In this document: positions 1 through 7,543 of the stretch, piece by piece
Numbering within the stretch: position 1 is the first letter of the stretch
How the letters are laid out: each line of letters starts with the position of its first letter
From: an uncultured Rhodoluna sp.
GTDB lineage: Bacteria > Actinomycetota > Actinomycetes > Actinomycetales > Microbacteriaceae
Reading direction: 5' to 3'
NCBI GenBank assembly: GCA_937898095.1
Contig: CALDKR010000196.1
Span: 1 to 33,158, forward strand
Length of the DNA stretch: 33,158 nucleotides
The notes under the pieces: generated by a model
Databases searched by the model: none
Told to the model about the DNA's origin: nothing
What the model saw: only the letters and a program-made list of their open reading frames with translations
Program-made: the position numbers and the translations under genes

Positions 1-113
1 TTATGGGCTGGGTTGGCGCAATTGGTGCGCTGCTAATTATTGGCAGCTGCTACTTCGGTCTGGGGATCGAGACTAAGTGGCGCCAGCGCCAAATGGCTAC
101 GATTCTGAACTAA
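1..113 (+). CDS. C-terminal end of a membrane protein, cut by the window edge
   Basis: The third plus-strand frame is open from the window edge to a TAA at 111-113 and gives about 36 residues. They comprise one hydrophobic helix (GAIGALLIIGSCYFGLGI) followed by a basic tail (KWRQRQ). A last transmembrane helix plus a short positively charged cytosolic tail is how EamA/DMT-type and many other permeases end, but the piece is too short to name a family. It converges on the minus-strand gene that ends at 142. The start lies outside the window. That it is coding is an inference from the amino-acid pattern and the placement of its stop. Confidence 0.5.
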   Translation, partial: MGWVGAIGALLIIGSCYFGLGIETKWRQRQMATILN

Positions 114-128
114 ACCAGCGAGCCAGAA

Positions 129-150
129 ACCTTTAAAACCGCTAAAAGGT
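129..150. terminator. Possible weak bidirectional hairpin between convergent genes
   Basis: ACCTTT (129-134) and AAAGGT (145-150) form a 6-bp stem with a 10-base loop between the convergent stop codons at 113 and 142. A second perfect 6-bp hairpin, CTGCTC/GAGCAG at 155-170, lies just inside the end of the minus-strand gene. Neither has a clear T-run, so a terminator role is only suggested by position. Confidence 0.25.
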
Positions 151-1434
151 CGGGCTGCTCAGCGGAGCAGATGACAGACGTTCTTGGGTGTACCACTGCT
201 GGTTATAAGCCGTTGTCGACGCCATCAGATCTAGATAAGCGGTTGAGTCAAATGCTTCGGCGCCAAGGACACCAGCGCCTCGCCAGATTCCGTTGGCAAT
301 CAGCTCAAGTGCGATAACTGGGCCCATGGCGGCTTGAACAACCACACACTGAGCTTCGTATTCGGCCATGGTCTCGTTGTTGTCGACCACGTTGTAAAGA
401 TAGGTTGCGCGCGACGAACCGTTTTTGTCGCGGCCAGTGACCAAAACGCCCGAGCAAATCTTGCCGGTCATTTGTGGGCCAAGTTTGGCTGGGTCTGGCA
501 GAACAGCCGCAACCATGTCACGTGGCGCAACGTCTACTGGGCCCTGAGCCGAGCGCACACGCACCTGACGTGTGCGGTCAAGACCGAGAGTGTTGAGCAT
601 TTTTAGAACGTTGATGAATTCAGCTCCGAGGCCATATTTGAACGAAACTTTTTGGGTCGAAATCGAACGAGGCAGCATGTTTACCTCTTCGTGCTCGACA
701 TTCACACACTCAACAGCACCGATGCCCTCTGGAAACTCAAAAATCTCAGGCTCACTAAACGGCACTGTGGTGCGCCAGCCTTTGTCGCGCTCATAAACCA
801 ACGGTGGGTTTAGGCACTCTTCGATGGTCGCCCAAATCGAAGACGCCGGCGCAAAAATTGGCTCGCCTTCTTCGTCGCGAATCACTAGGTTGTCGCCCTG
901 GCGAACTGCAATTTCGTCGATCTCACTGAACAAGAAATCGGCAGCGTGACGGGCCAAAACATTCGAGAGCCCCGGCTGCGCACCCATGCCCACTAGCGCC
1001 AATCGGCCGGCGCGCTCCCACTGGTCGTTCACGGCAAACTGCGCGTCGCCAATCTTGATTCCGGGGCGGTGATAGGGGTCGGTTTCATTTGGTTCTGACA
1101 GGCTCATTGCCATGTCGATATAGTGACAACCAGCTGTGAAGGCCGCTGAAAAAATTGTTGGCAAGAACTTTGGCTCAACAGCGTTGATGATGTGCGTGAT
1201 GTTGTGAATCTTGGCTAGCTCAACCACATTCGAGGCGCTGCTGGCATCGATTTTGGCGGCTAAAAATTTGGCGGCTAGCTCTGGCCCAAAACGCTCTGAG
1301 ATCCACTCGATGGTTTTTTCAACACGGATGAAATCAAAATCAGCGATGACCATGATCTCGAAAAACTCACGGCGAGCTGCGATTTTTGCAATCGCATCGC
1401 CGACACCGCCGGCGCCAATTAGCAAAATTCTCAT
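142..1434 (-). CDS. Saccharopine dehydrogenase family oxidoreductase, NAD(P)-binding
   Basis: This 430-residue cytosolic protein opens directly with a Rossmann nucleotide-binding motif, GAGGVG, at residues 7-12. An acidic strand end (VIADFD, near 29-34) follows, as expected for the saccharopine dehydrogenase NAD(P)-binding fold. The middle contains the family's substrate-side signature, similar to GxGxxPGxxN (GMGAQPGLSN). The family includes saccharopine dehydrogenases, carboxynorspermidine synthases and homospermidine synthases, and the sequence does not decide the substrate. The start is fixed by the Rossmann motif beginning at residue 3; no strong ribosome binding site precedes it. It is the last gene of a five-gene minus-strand run, 20 bp after the hydrolase gene. 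Lysine, polyamine or other imino-acid metabolism are all possible; its link to the sulfur genes upstream may be only positional. Confidence 0.85.
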   Translation of the reverse strand: MRILLIGAGGVGDAIAKIAARREFFEIMVIADFDFIRVEKTIEWISERFGPELAAKFLAAKIDASSASNVVELAKIHNITHIINAVEPKFLPTIFSAAFTAGCHYIDMAMSLSEPNETDPYHRPGIKIGDAQFAVNDQWERAGRLALVGMGAQPGLSNVLARHAADFLFSEIDEIAVRQGDNLVIRDEEGEPIFAPASSIWATIEECLNPPLVYERDKGWRTTVPFSEPEIFEFPEGIGAVECVNVEHEEVNMLPRSISTQKVSFKYGLGAEFINVLKMLNTLGLDRTRQVRVRSAQGPVDVAPRDMVAAVLPDPAKLGPQMTGKICSGVLVTGRDKNGSSRATYLYNVVDNNETMAEYEAQCVVVQAAMGPVIALELIANGIWRGAGVLGAEAFDSTAYLDLMASTTAYNQQWYTQERLSSAPLSSPTF

Positions 1435-1454
1435 CCGCTTATTTTACTTCTGGG

Positions 1455-2045
1455 TTAGCGAACACGGAGGTCGGCAGTCGGGTCAAGAACCCAATCGATT
1501 ACGCCCTGCCAGCGACCCCAACCTTCGGCCAAAGTGATGTGCCCGGCACCTTCAATAATCACTGCCTCGAGACCGAGTGGGTCGCCAAAAGTTTCTTGCA
1601 CTCCCCTAGGCGCCCAGGGGTCTTTGTCGCTGCCCACTACGGTCAAAGACTTGGTTGAGGCCAAAACTGCTTTGGCAACCTCAGCATCGCTGAGGTCAAC
1701 ATTCATACCAGGCACCTCGTCAAGCAACTTTGGGTCTGCTGGCGCGACAAGCAGCACTCGATCAACCGGGGCGGCAATTTTTCCGGTTGCAGCAGCCTGA
1801 ATCCAGTTGATGCAACCCAGTGAGTGGCCGATAAAAATTGTTTCGCCGGGTCCTGCCTCGTGAAGGTGCTCAAGCTCTTCGGTGAGCAACTCTTGCCACT
1901 CTTCGAGCACAGGGTTGTCAGTGTTCGGAAACTGCGGATAAATCACAACGTGCCCAGCGGCACGCAACTCGGCCGCTAAATGCCTTGCCCACATGCCCTT
2001 TGGGCGGCGGTTAGTCCATCCGTGATTAATCAACACGCGAGCCAT
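1455..2045 (-). CDS. RBBP9/YdeN-type alpha/beta-hydrolase (serine hydrolase)
   Basis: The 196-residue product has the compact size of the RBBP9/YdeN serine hydrolase family. The nucleophile elbow GHSLG places the catalytic serine at residue 75. The likely acid is Asp142 in GSDKDPW and the histidine is His169 in GAGHIT, so the triad is intact and in the family order. The N-terminal strand MARVLINHGW supplies the oxyanion-hole region. There is no signal peptide, so it is cytosolic. The start is supported by AAGGGG six bases upstream of the ATG. It follows the MFS gene by 9 bp and precedes the dehydrogenase by 20 bp, consistent with one transcript. The physiological substrate of this family is generally unknown, and nothing here identifies one. 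Confidence 0.9.
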   Translation of the reverse strand: MARVLINHGWTNRRPKGMWARHLAAELRAAGHVVIYPQFPNTDNPVLEEWQELLTEELEHLHEAGPGETIFIGHSLGCINWIQAAATGKIAAPVDRVLLVAPADPKLLDEVPGMNVDLSDAEVAKAVLASTKSLTVVGSDKDPWAPRGVQETFGDPLGLEAVIIEGAGHITLAEGWGRWQGVIDWVLDPTADLRVR

Positions 2046-2054
2046 GAAAACCCC

Positions 2055-3302
2055 TTAGTTTTTTGAGATTGCGGCCATTGATTTTGGCTTTGAAATAAAC
2101 ATCACACTCGCCAGGCCAGCTAGATAAAGCACGCTCATTAGCACGCCGGCATCAAAACTGCTGTCGGTGCGAAGTTGGTTATAGAGCACGGTGGCGATCG
2201 CAGGCATTATGAAGTTCATCATGCCCAGCAGTGATGCTGCGGTGCCTGCTTCTTCTCCGTGTTTGTTTAGCGCCAGGCCGTTGAGCGGCGTGATGGTGGC
2301 GCCAAACGAGAACATATAGAGACCGAATCCGATCTCAATCAGGATGAACGGTGCGTGCGTGATGCCGGCAAAAATAAGTGTCGCGGTAGCCACTAAGACC
2401 ATTCCGATTGAAGCGATAAGCGCCCACTGCGGAGCAATTTTGCGGGCTACGAACGCACCAACCTGAACGCCAGCCCATGAGGCAATTGAGTTGAAAGTCA
2501 TGAAGAGACCGAAATTCATAGCTGAAATGCCATAGGCCCCCTGGGTGATGAAAGTGAAGGTGTTTAGGTAGGTAAACAGCGCGGTGTGTTGCAGCAGCGA
2601 CATAAGCAAAAGGCCGACATAGATGCGGTCGCGAAGCACGGCCCTGAATCGACCTGCCATGCCGTCGAAGACATTCTCGCGGCGATCGTCAGTGTGCAGC
2701 GTTTCAATCAGCATCAAATAAAGGCCGATGAGCAGCAGCAGGCCGAACAGGCCAAAGGTCAAAATTACGTCTTTCCAGCCCATGAATGCCAGCAGTTGCG
2801 AACCAGCGAACGGGCCAATCACCGGGGTTAGGCCCTGAATCAAGAACACCCGACCCATAAAGTTGATCAGCGATTGACCGGCATACAGGTCGCGCATAAC
2901 CGCAAAACCGATAACGCTGGCACCAGATGCGCCGATGCCGACAAGCACGCGCAGCGCCAAAAAGGTTTCAAAGTTAGGTGCTAGATAGCAGCCAATTTCG
3001 GCGAGTGCAAAAACCGCAACCGATATGAGCATCGGGCGTCTGCGCCCGAGAGAGTCACTGAGTGGGCCGACAAACAACTGACCCAAAGCTAGGCCGATTG
3101 AAAGACCGGTGAGGGTCCACTGAACGACGGCATTGTCGACGTTATAGAACTCACCGATTCGCGGAAAAGACGGCAAAACGGGGTCGATTGAAAACGGGAT
3201 TAACCCCATTGCCAAGCCGAGCAACACGATGTAGCCGATGCGTTGGCTGCGACTGAGTTCGTCACCCGAGCGAATGACGCGATGCTTGATGCTGATTTTC
3301 AA
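2055..3302 (-). CDS. Bcr/CflA-type MFS exporter
   Basis: This 415-residue protein has about twelve hydrophobic helices. It carries the MFS motif A after helix 2 (GPLSDSLGRRRP) and the drug:proton antiporter motif C region (TPVIGPFAGSQL) in helix 5. The opening PFSIDPVLPSFP matches the Bcr/CflA subfamily, which exports drugs or small metabolites using the proton gradient. Its start lies one base after the metB stop, so the two are almost certainly co-transcribed and translationally coupled. Escherichia coli Bcr has been linked to cysteine export. Placement directly behind the two transsulfuration genes makes a sulfur amino-acid exporter a reasonable inference, with multidrug export the alternative. 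A 9-bp gap separates it from the hydrolase gene downstream. Confidence 0.88.
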   Translation of the reverse strand: MKISIKHRVIRSGDELSRSQRIGYIVLLGLAMGLIPFSIDPVLPSFPRIGEFYNVDNAVVQWTLTGLSIGLALGQLFVGPLSDSLGRRRPMLISVAVFALAEIGCYLAPNFETFLALRVLVGIGASGASVIGFAVMRDLYAGQSLINFMGRVFLIQGLTPVIGPFAGSQLLAFMGWKDVILTFGLFGLLLLIGLYLMLIETLHTDDRRENVFDGMAGRFRAVLRDRIYVGLLLMSLLQHTALFTYLNTFTFITQGAYGISAMNFGLFMTFNSIASWAGVQVGAFVARKIAPQWALIASIGMVLVATATLIFAGITHAPFILIEIGFGLYMFSFGATITPLNGLALNKHGEEAGTAASLLGMMNFIMPAIATVLYNQLRTDSSFDAGVLMSVLYLAGLASVMFISKPKSMAAISKN

Positions 3303-3303
3303 C

Positions 3304-4443
3304 TTAGGCCAAGGCCTGCTTTAGATCAGCCAAAATGTCATCGATGTGTTCGATGCCAACTGAGAGTCGCACGATGTCTTGGTCAACTTCAATCGGAGTG
3401 CCGTTTGCCGATGCGTGAGTCATTTCATATGGGTAGTTGACCAGCGACTCGACCCCGCCAAGGCTCTCAGCCAAAGTGAAAAGGTGAGTGCTCTCGCAAA
3501 AACGCTTTGCCGCAGCTGGACCACCGGCCAAACGAAGGCTAACCACGCCGGCAAAACCGCTCATCTGGCGCTTTGCAACGTCGTGCTGCGGGTGGGTTGG
3601 CAAACCCGGATAAAAGACCTCAGCCACTGCCCCGTGCTGGCTCAAGAACTCAGCAACCGCCTGGCCGTTGGCGTTGTGGCGATCCATGCGAACCGCCAAA
3701 GTCTTTAGCGAGCGGTGGGTCAGCCACGAATCGAACGGGCTTGAAACCGCACCGACCGCAAACTGCACAAACTGAATCTTTTCGGCAAGCTCACCATCGT
3801 TGAGAATCACCGCGCCACCAAGCACATCGCTGTGGCCACCGAGATATTTGGTGGTTGAGTGCACAACCACGTCGGCACCAAGCTCTAGAGGGCGCTGAAA
3901 ATAAGGGGTCGCAAAAGTGTTGTCGACGACTACCAAGAGACCGAGTTCGTGAGCCACGGCTGAAATCGCGGTGATGTCGAAAACGGTCATCATTGGGTTC
4001 GACGGGGTCTCGATCCAGATGAGCTTGGTCTTGCCGGGCTTGAAGGCCGCGCGAATCGCATCGAGGCTCAGCAGATCAGCAACATCAAATTCGATGCCGG
4101 CTTCGCGGTGAACTCGGTTGAAGAGTCGATAGGTGCCGCCATACAGGTCATCGGCCAAAATAGCGTGGTCGCCCGCCTTGAGTGCAGCGCGAATGATTGC
4201 GTCTTCGGCCGCAAGCCCTGATGCAAAGCTGAAGGCAAAGTGCCCGCCCTCGAGGCTGGCCAGCGCTTTTTCGAGCGCCGAACGAGTTGGGTTGCCGGCG
4301 CGGTTGTATTCATAGCCACCGATGTGGTCACCGATGGCGCGCTGGCGGTGAGTTGAACTCATGAAAATTGGTGGAATAACAGAACCGGTTAGGCCATCTG
4401 GCTCTTGGGCAACGTGAATTGCGCGGGTCTCAAAATTGGTCAT
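3304..4443 (-). CDS. metB: Cystathionine gamma-synthase / gamma-lyase (PLP enzyme)
   Basis: This 379-residue Cys/Met-metabolism PLP enzyme is of normal family length. The PLP lysine is Lys199 in HSTTKYLGGHSD, and Asp174 in VVVDNTFATP pairs with the pyridine nitrogen. The phosphate-binding YEYNRAGNPTR lies at 44-54. Members either join O-acyl-homoserine and cysteine to cystathionine (MetB) or cleave cystathionine to cysteine (gamma-lyase), and sequence alone separates these poorly. The gene follows cystathionine beta-synthase by 38 bp, which favours a reverse-transsulfuration role (homocysteine to cysteine), although actinobacterial enzymes annotated metB often occur in this same pairing. A good Shine-Dalgarno (AAGAAGAGG) lies 5 bases before the ATG. 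The MFS gene begins one base after its stop. Confidence 0.9.
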   Translation of the reverse strand: MTNFETRAIHVAQEPDGLTGSVIPPIFMSSTHRQRAIGDHIGGYEYNRAGNPTRSALEKALASLEGGHFAFSFASGLAAEDAIIRAALKAGDHAILADDLYGGTYRLFNRVHREAGIEFDVADLLSLDAIRAAFKPGKTKLIWIETPSNPMMTVFDITAISAVAHELGLLVVVDNTFATPYFQRPLELGADVVVHSTTKYLGGHSDVLGGAVILNDGELAEKIQFVQFAVGAVSSPFDSWLTHRSLKTLAVRMDRHNANGQAVAEFLSQHGAVAEVFYPGLPTHPQHDVAKRQMSGFAGVVSLRLAGGPAAAKRFCESTHLFTLAESLGGVESLVNYPYEMTHASANGTPIEVDQDIVRLSVGIEHIDDILADLKQALA

Positions 4444-4481
4444 TTTTGCCTCTTCTTTGATGCTTTCTAAATCAAAACTTG

Positions 4482-5858
4482 TTATTTGTTCATGTAGTTG
4501 AGAACGTCGAAACGAGTCACCACGCCGACCGGCTCGCCGTCTTGAAGCACCAACAGCGCCTCTTCAGTCTCGAGCAAGGCACGCGCCGCCTCAATTGACT
4601 CGCCAATTCCGACCACGCCGGGCTTCTTGCCGATGTGCTTGGCGATTGGGTCGCTTAGCTTTAGCTCGCCAGTGAAAACTCGGTCGACCAGATCTTTCTC
4701 TTGAATCGAACCGGTGACTTGGCCGATTCGAACCGGCGGCTCCGCCAGCAGAACAGGAAGCATCGAGACGTCGAATTCTTTGCAAATGTCGAGTGCATCT
4801 TTGACCGTGTTGTCTGGGTGCACGTGAATCAGCTCAGGCAGTTGCCCGTCTTTGCGGTGAAGCAGCTGCTCGACCTTTTCGCCACTGCCGGCCTCCATAA
4901 AGCCATAGGAGCGCATCCATTTGTCGTTGAAAACTTTGGCAAGGTAGCCACGGCCGCCATCAGGCAGAATCACGACAACCACAGCATCGGCCGGCAGTTC
5001 TTTTGCGACTTCGAGAGCCGCAACGACCGCCATGCCGCAGCTTGGGCCGACCAACAAACCCTCTTCGCGAGCGAGACGGCGAGTCATTTCAAATGACTCA
5101 CGGTCGGGCACGCCGATAATGCGGTCGACAACTGTTTCGTCATAGGCCTCTGGCAAAAAGTCGTCGCCGCGACCAACACCTTCAACTAGGTATGGTCGGC
5201 CGACGCCGTTGCCGTTCGAATAAATAGAGCCGGCTGGGTCACAACCGATTACTTGAACTTCGCGATTGCTTATCTCTTTTAGATAGCGGCCGGTTCCGCT
5301 GATAGTGCCGCCGGTGCCGATGCCGATGACAACGTGGGTTACCTTTTGATCGGTGTCATTCCAAATTTCTGGGCCAGTTGCCTCATAGTGCGATAGCGGT
5401 CCGTTTTGGTTTGAATATTGGTCTGGCTTCCAGGCTCCTGGAATCTCGCGAGCCAGGCGATCGCTAACTGAGTAATAGCTCTCAGGGTCTTCGTGAGCCA
5501 CAGCGGTGGGAGTGACGACAATTTCGGCGCCATAGGCAATCAGAGTGTTGCGCTTGTCTTCGGCGACTTTGTCAGGAAGAACGAAAATGCACTTGTATCC
5601 GCGTTGCTGAGCTACTAGAGCTAGGCCGATGCCGGTGTTTCCAGAAGTTGGTTCAACGATTGTGCCTCCGGGCTTTAGCAATCCTTTGCGCTCAGCTTCA
5701 TCAACCATCTTGGCTGCGATGCGGTCTTTGATTGATCCGCCCGGGTTGAAATACTCAACTTTTGCCAAGACTGTACAGGCGATTCCTTCGGTAACTTTGT
5801 TGAGTTTGACCAGTGGAGTCTGCCCGATTAGCTGGGTGATGTTGTCGTAGTATTTCAC
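4482..5858 (-). CDS. cbs: Cystathionine beta-synthase with C-terminal CBS domain pair
   Basis: This 458-residue protein condenses serine and homocysteine to cystathionine. The fold-type II PLP core has the Schiff-base lysine at Lys44 (NPGGSIKDR), the substrate loop TSGNT at 71-75 and the PLP-phosphate loop GTGGT at 181-185. Residues from about 335 to the end form two CBS domains, which in this family bind adenosyl ligands and regulate activity. There is no N-terminal haem domain, as usual in bacteria. Loss of the CBS pair would suggest cysteine synthase, so its presence supports the cbs call. The start codon is GTG. The residues KYYDNITQLIGQTPL directly after it are the conserved family opening, which fixes the start. 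It heads the minus-strand run and diverges from mntH across 59 bp. Confidence 0.93.
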   Translation of the reverse strand: MKYYDNITQLIGQTPLVKLNKVTEGIACTVLAKVEYFNPGGSIKDRIAAKMVDEAERKGLLKPGGTIVEPTSGNTGIGLALVAQQRGYKCIFVLPDKVAEDKRNTLIAYGAEIVVTPTAVAHEDPESYYSVSDRLAREIPGAWKPDQYSNQNGPLSHYEATGPEIWNDTDQKVTHVVIGIGTGGTISGTGRYLKEISNREVQVIGCDPAGSIYSNGNGVGRPYLVEGVGRGDDFLPEAYDETVVDRIIGVPDRESFEMTRRLAREEGLLVGPSCGMAVVAALEVAKELPADAVVVVILPDGGRGYLAKVFNDKWMRSYGFMEAGSGEKVEQLLHRKDGQLPELIHVHPDNTVKDALDICKEFDVSMLPVLLAEPPVRIGQVTGSIQEKDLVDRVFTGELKLSDPIAKHIGKKPGVVGIGESIEAARALLETEEALLVLQDGEPVGVVTRFDVLNYMNK

Positions 5859-5917
5859 CCCACAAGCCTAAGCAACTATGGCAAAACCGCCTAACCCGCG
5901 GGCGGTAGTCTTATGGC
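5859..5917. promoter_or_regulatory. Divergent cbs / mntH promoter region, possibly leaderless both ways
   Basis: Only 59 bp separate the two divergent start codons, so both promoters must lie here or inside the coding ends. On the plus strand TAGTCT (5905-5910) lies 7 bases before the mntH ATG. On the minus strand TAGGCT lies 6 bases before the cbs GTG. Both fit the actinobacterial -10 pattern TANNNT at the spacing expected when transcription begins at the start codon. Neither start has a recognisable Shine-Dalgarno sequence. No good -35 boxes, Fur/MntR-like palindrome or riboswitch were seen. Confidence 0.4.
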
Positions 5918-7135
5918 ATGTCAGCCAAAAAAATCACAACAATCAGCCTTCTGGGGCCGGCTGTTGTGGCGGGTGTGGCCTATCTTGACCCTGGCAACGT
6001 GGCCACTAATCAGACCGCAGGCTCGACTTATGGGTTTTTGCTGGTTTGGGTGATTGTCGCGGCGAACCTGGCTGCTGCTTTGGTTCAATTTTTGTCAGCA
6101 AAGCTCGGCGTGGTGACTGGCCAGAGTCTGCCTGCGGTGCTCGGCGGTCGATTCAAATCTCGCAGTGGTCGCCTGGCGTTTTGGGCTCAAGCAGAGCTAG
6201 TTGCGATGGCCACCGACCTTGCCGAAATCATTGGTGGCGCGCTTGCCCTGTATCTTCTTTTTGACCTGCCACTTTTTATAGGTGGGCTAATTACAAGTTT
6301 TGTTTCAATCCTGATGCTGCAGTTTGGCGCAAAGCGCGGTGCCTTTAGCTATCAGAACATCATCATTTCTCTCGTTGCGATTACGGCAATAGGTTTTGTG
6401 GCCGGGCTATTTGTAAACCCTCCGCGAATTACCGACGTGCTCGCAGGCATGGTGCCTCGAGTGGTCGACCAGGGATCAATTCTTTTGGTGGTCGGCATAT
6501 TTGGCGCGACGATTATGCCGCACGCAATTTATGCCCACTCTGCGCTGGTGCGCGATCGATTTGGCAGCGAATTGACCGACGGTCACAAAACTCGAATTTT
6601 GCAGGGAATGCGTTGGGACGTAGCGATTGCGATGTCAATTGCCGGCTTTGTGAACCTGGCCATTCTTCTGGTGGGAGCAGCGAACCTCTTTGGCGTTGAG
6701 GGCACTGAATCAATTGAGGGGGCTCACGGTGCGATTTCTGCGAGCCTCGGCGGTGCCATCGCGGCAATCTTTGCGATAGGCCTGCTCGCTTCTGGACTAG
6801 CTTCGACCTCAATAGGTGCCTATGCCGGGTCTGTAATCATGAGTGGGCTGCTAAAAGCCAAGTTGCCGATGTTGCTGCGACGAGTTGTTTCTTTGATTCC
6901 GGCTCTGATTATTCTGGCGATTACAAGCGACGCGACCTGGGCCCTGGTGCTCAGTCAGGTCATGCTCTCGTTCGGCATACCCTTCGCCCTGTTCCCGCTC
7001 ATTAGGCTGACCTCACTCGGCGAGGTGATGGGCGATTTCAAGAGCAAAAACTGGGTCGGCACACTTGGCTATTTAATCGCCACCGTAATTACTGCTCTAA
7101 ATCTGACTTTGCTTTGGCTGACTTTTTTCGCCTAA
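5918..7135 (+). CDS. mntH: Nramp-family divalent metal (Mn2+/Fe2+) transporter
   Basis: This 405-residue polytopic membrane protein is of the Nramp/MntH family, which imports Mn2+ or Fe2+ with protons. The helix-1 metal site DPGN lies at 24-27 and the helix-6 site is in GATIMPHAIYAHSAL, with MPH at 200-202. Both are intact and in the family positions, so it should be functional. About eleven helices are visible. The ATG at 5918 is chosen because the first helix (ISLLGPAVVAGVAYLDPGN) follows immediately. Another ATG five bases earlier is in a different frame. It is transcribed away from cbs. Its last 47 bp are antisense to the end of the small calcium-loop gene, leaving no room for a terminator between them. 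No MntR or DtxR site was recognised upstream. Confidence 0.92.
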   Translation: MSAKKITTISLLGPAVVAGVAYLDPGNVATNQTAGSTYGFLLVWVIVAANLAAALVQFLSAKLGVVTGQSLPAVLGGRFKSRSGRLAFWAQAELVAMATDLAEIIGGALALYLLFDLPLFIGGLITSFVSILMLQFGAKRGAFSYQNIIISLVAITAIGFVAGLFVNPPRITDVLAGMVPRVVDQGSILLVVGIFGATIMPHAIYAHSALVRDRFGSELTDGHKTRILQGMRWDVAIAMSIAGFVNLAILLVGAANLFGVEGTESIEGAHGAISASLGGAIAAIFAIGLLASGLASTSIGAYAGSVIMSGLLKAKLPMLLRRVVSLIPALIILAITSDATWALVLSQVMLSFGIPFALFPLIRLTSLGEVMGDFKSKNWVGTLGYLIATVITALNLTLLWLTFFA

Positions 7136-7541
7136 TCACAATCCAGGCACCGCCAGCGGCAATCAAAATCACGAGCGTCGAGCTCAACATCAATCCACTT
7201 ATGTCACCTAACTCGCCGGGCGATATCCAGGTTCCAGGGCGGTTAGGCGGAGGTGCATTGTCAATGCCGGTTGTCGCGGCTGGATCGCCGTCGCTGAAAT
7301 TTTCGATGCCGTCGCCATCAATGTCTGAGTCTTGACCGTTGACCACGCCGTCGCCATCGATGTCTGGGTCTTCGTTGTTGATGATGCCATCGCTGTCGGT
7401 GTCGATTTCTTGACTCGCGACCGGGTCATCGTCGCTTGCCGCTTGAGCTGGTGCGGTGGCAAGAGCGCCGGCGAGCAGAGTCGCCACAAAAGACAGCGCC
7501 AAAACAATTGCGATAATTCGCATGTATTTCTTAGGCAGCAT
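7089..7541 (-). CDS. Small membrane-anchored protein with thrombospondin type 3-like calcium loops
   Basis: The 150-residue product starts with a Sec signal peptide (KK, hydrophobic core, then APAQA-AS near residue 35). Residues 47-85 are three exact 13-residue loops of the DxDxDGxxN type, the thrombospondin type 3 calcium-binding pattern. A Pro-rich linker (APPPNRPG) leads to one transmembrane helix at about 117-136 and a basic tail RRKKSAKAK. It should therefore sit outside the membrane, anchored at its C-terminus, with no sortase motif. Its ATG (7539-7541) lies two bases after the giant gene's TAG, so coupled translation is likely. A later ATG at 7523 is a possible alternative, and the open frame also runs upstream to 7610 without a better start. 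Its last 47 bp overlap mntH antisense. Its function is unknown; calcium-dependent stabilisation of, or docking with, the giant protein is an inference. Confidence 0.8.
   Translation of the reverse strand: MLPKKYMRIIAIVLALSFVATLLAGALATAPAQAASDDDPVASQEIDTDSDGIINNEDPDIDGDGVVNGQDSDIDGDGIENFSDGDPAATTGIDNAPPPNRPGTWISPGELGDISGLMLSSTLVILIAAGGAWIVIRRKKSAKAKSDLEQ
7287..7403 (-). repeat. Three 39-bp tandem units encoding calcium loops
   Basis: The units translate as DTDSDGIINNEDP, DIDGDGVVNGQDS and DIDGDGIENFSDG. All are 13 residues and keep D-x-D-x-D-G spacing, with a further DP after the last. This is the thrombospondin type 3 spacing, in which the aspartates coordinate Ca2+. Confidence 0.85.
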
Positions 7542-7543
7542 TA

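Noticed and set aside
4068..4331. Minus-strand frame of 87 codons within metB
   Set aside because: It lies in another frame of a well-conserved PLP enzyme and has no recognisable content.
5859..5917. SAM or other sulfur riboswitch upstream of cbs
   Set aside because: The gap is only 59 bp and the likely -10 box sits next to the start codon, leaving no leader RNA.
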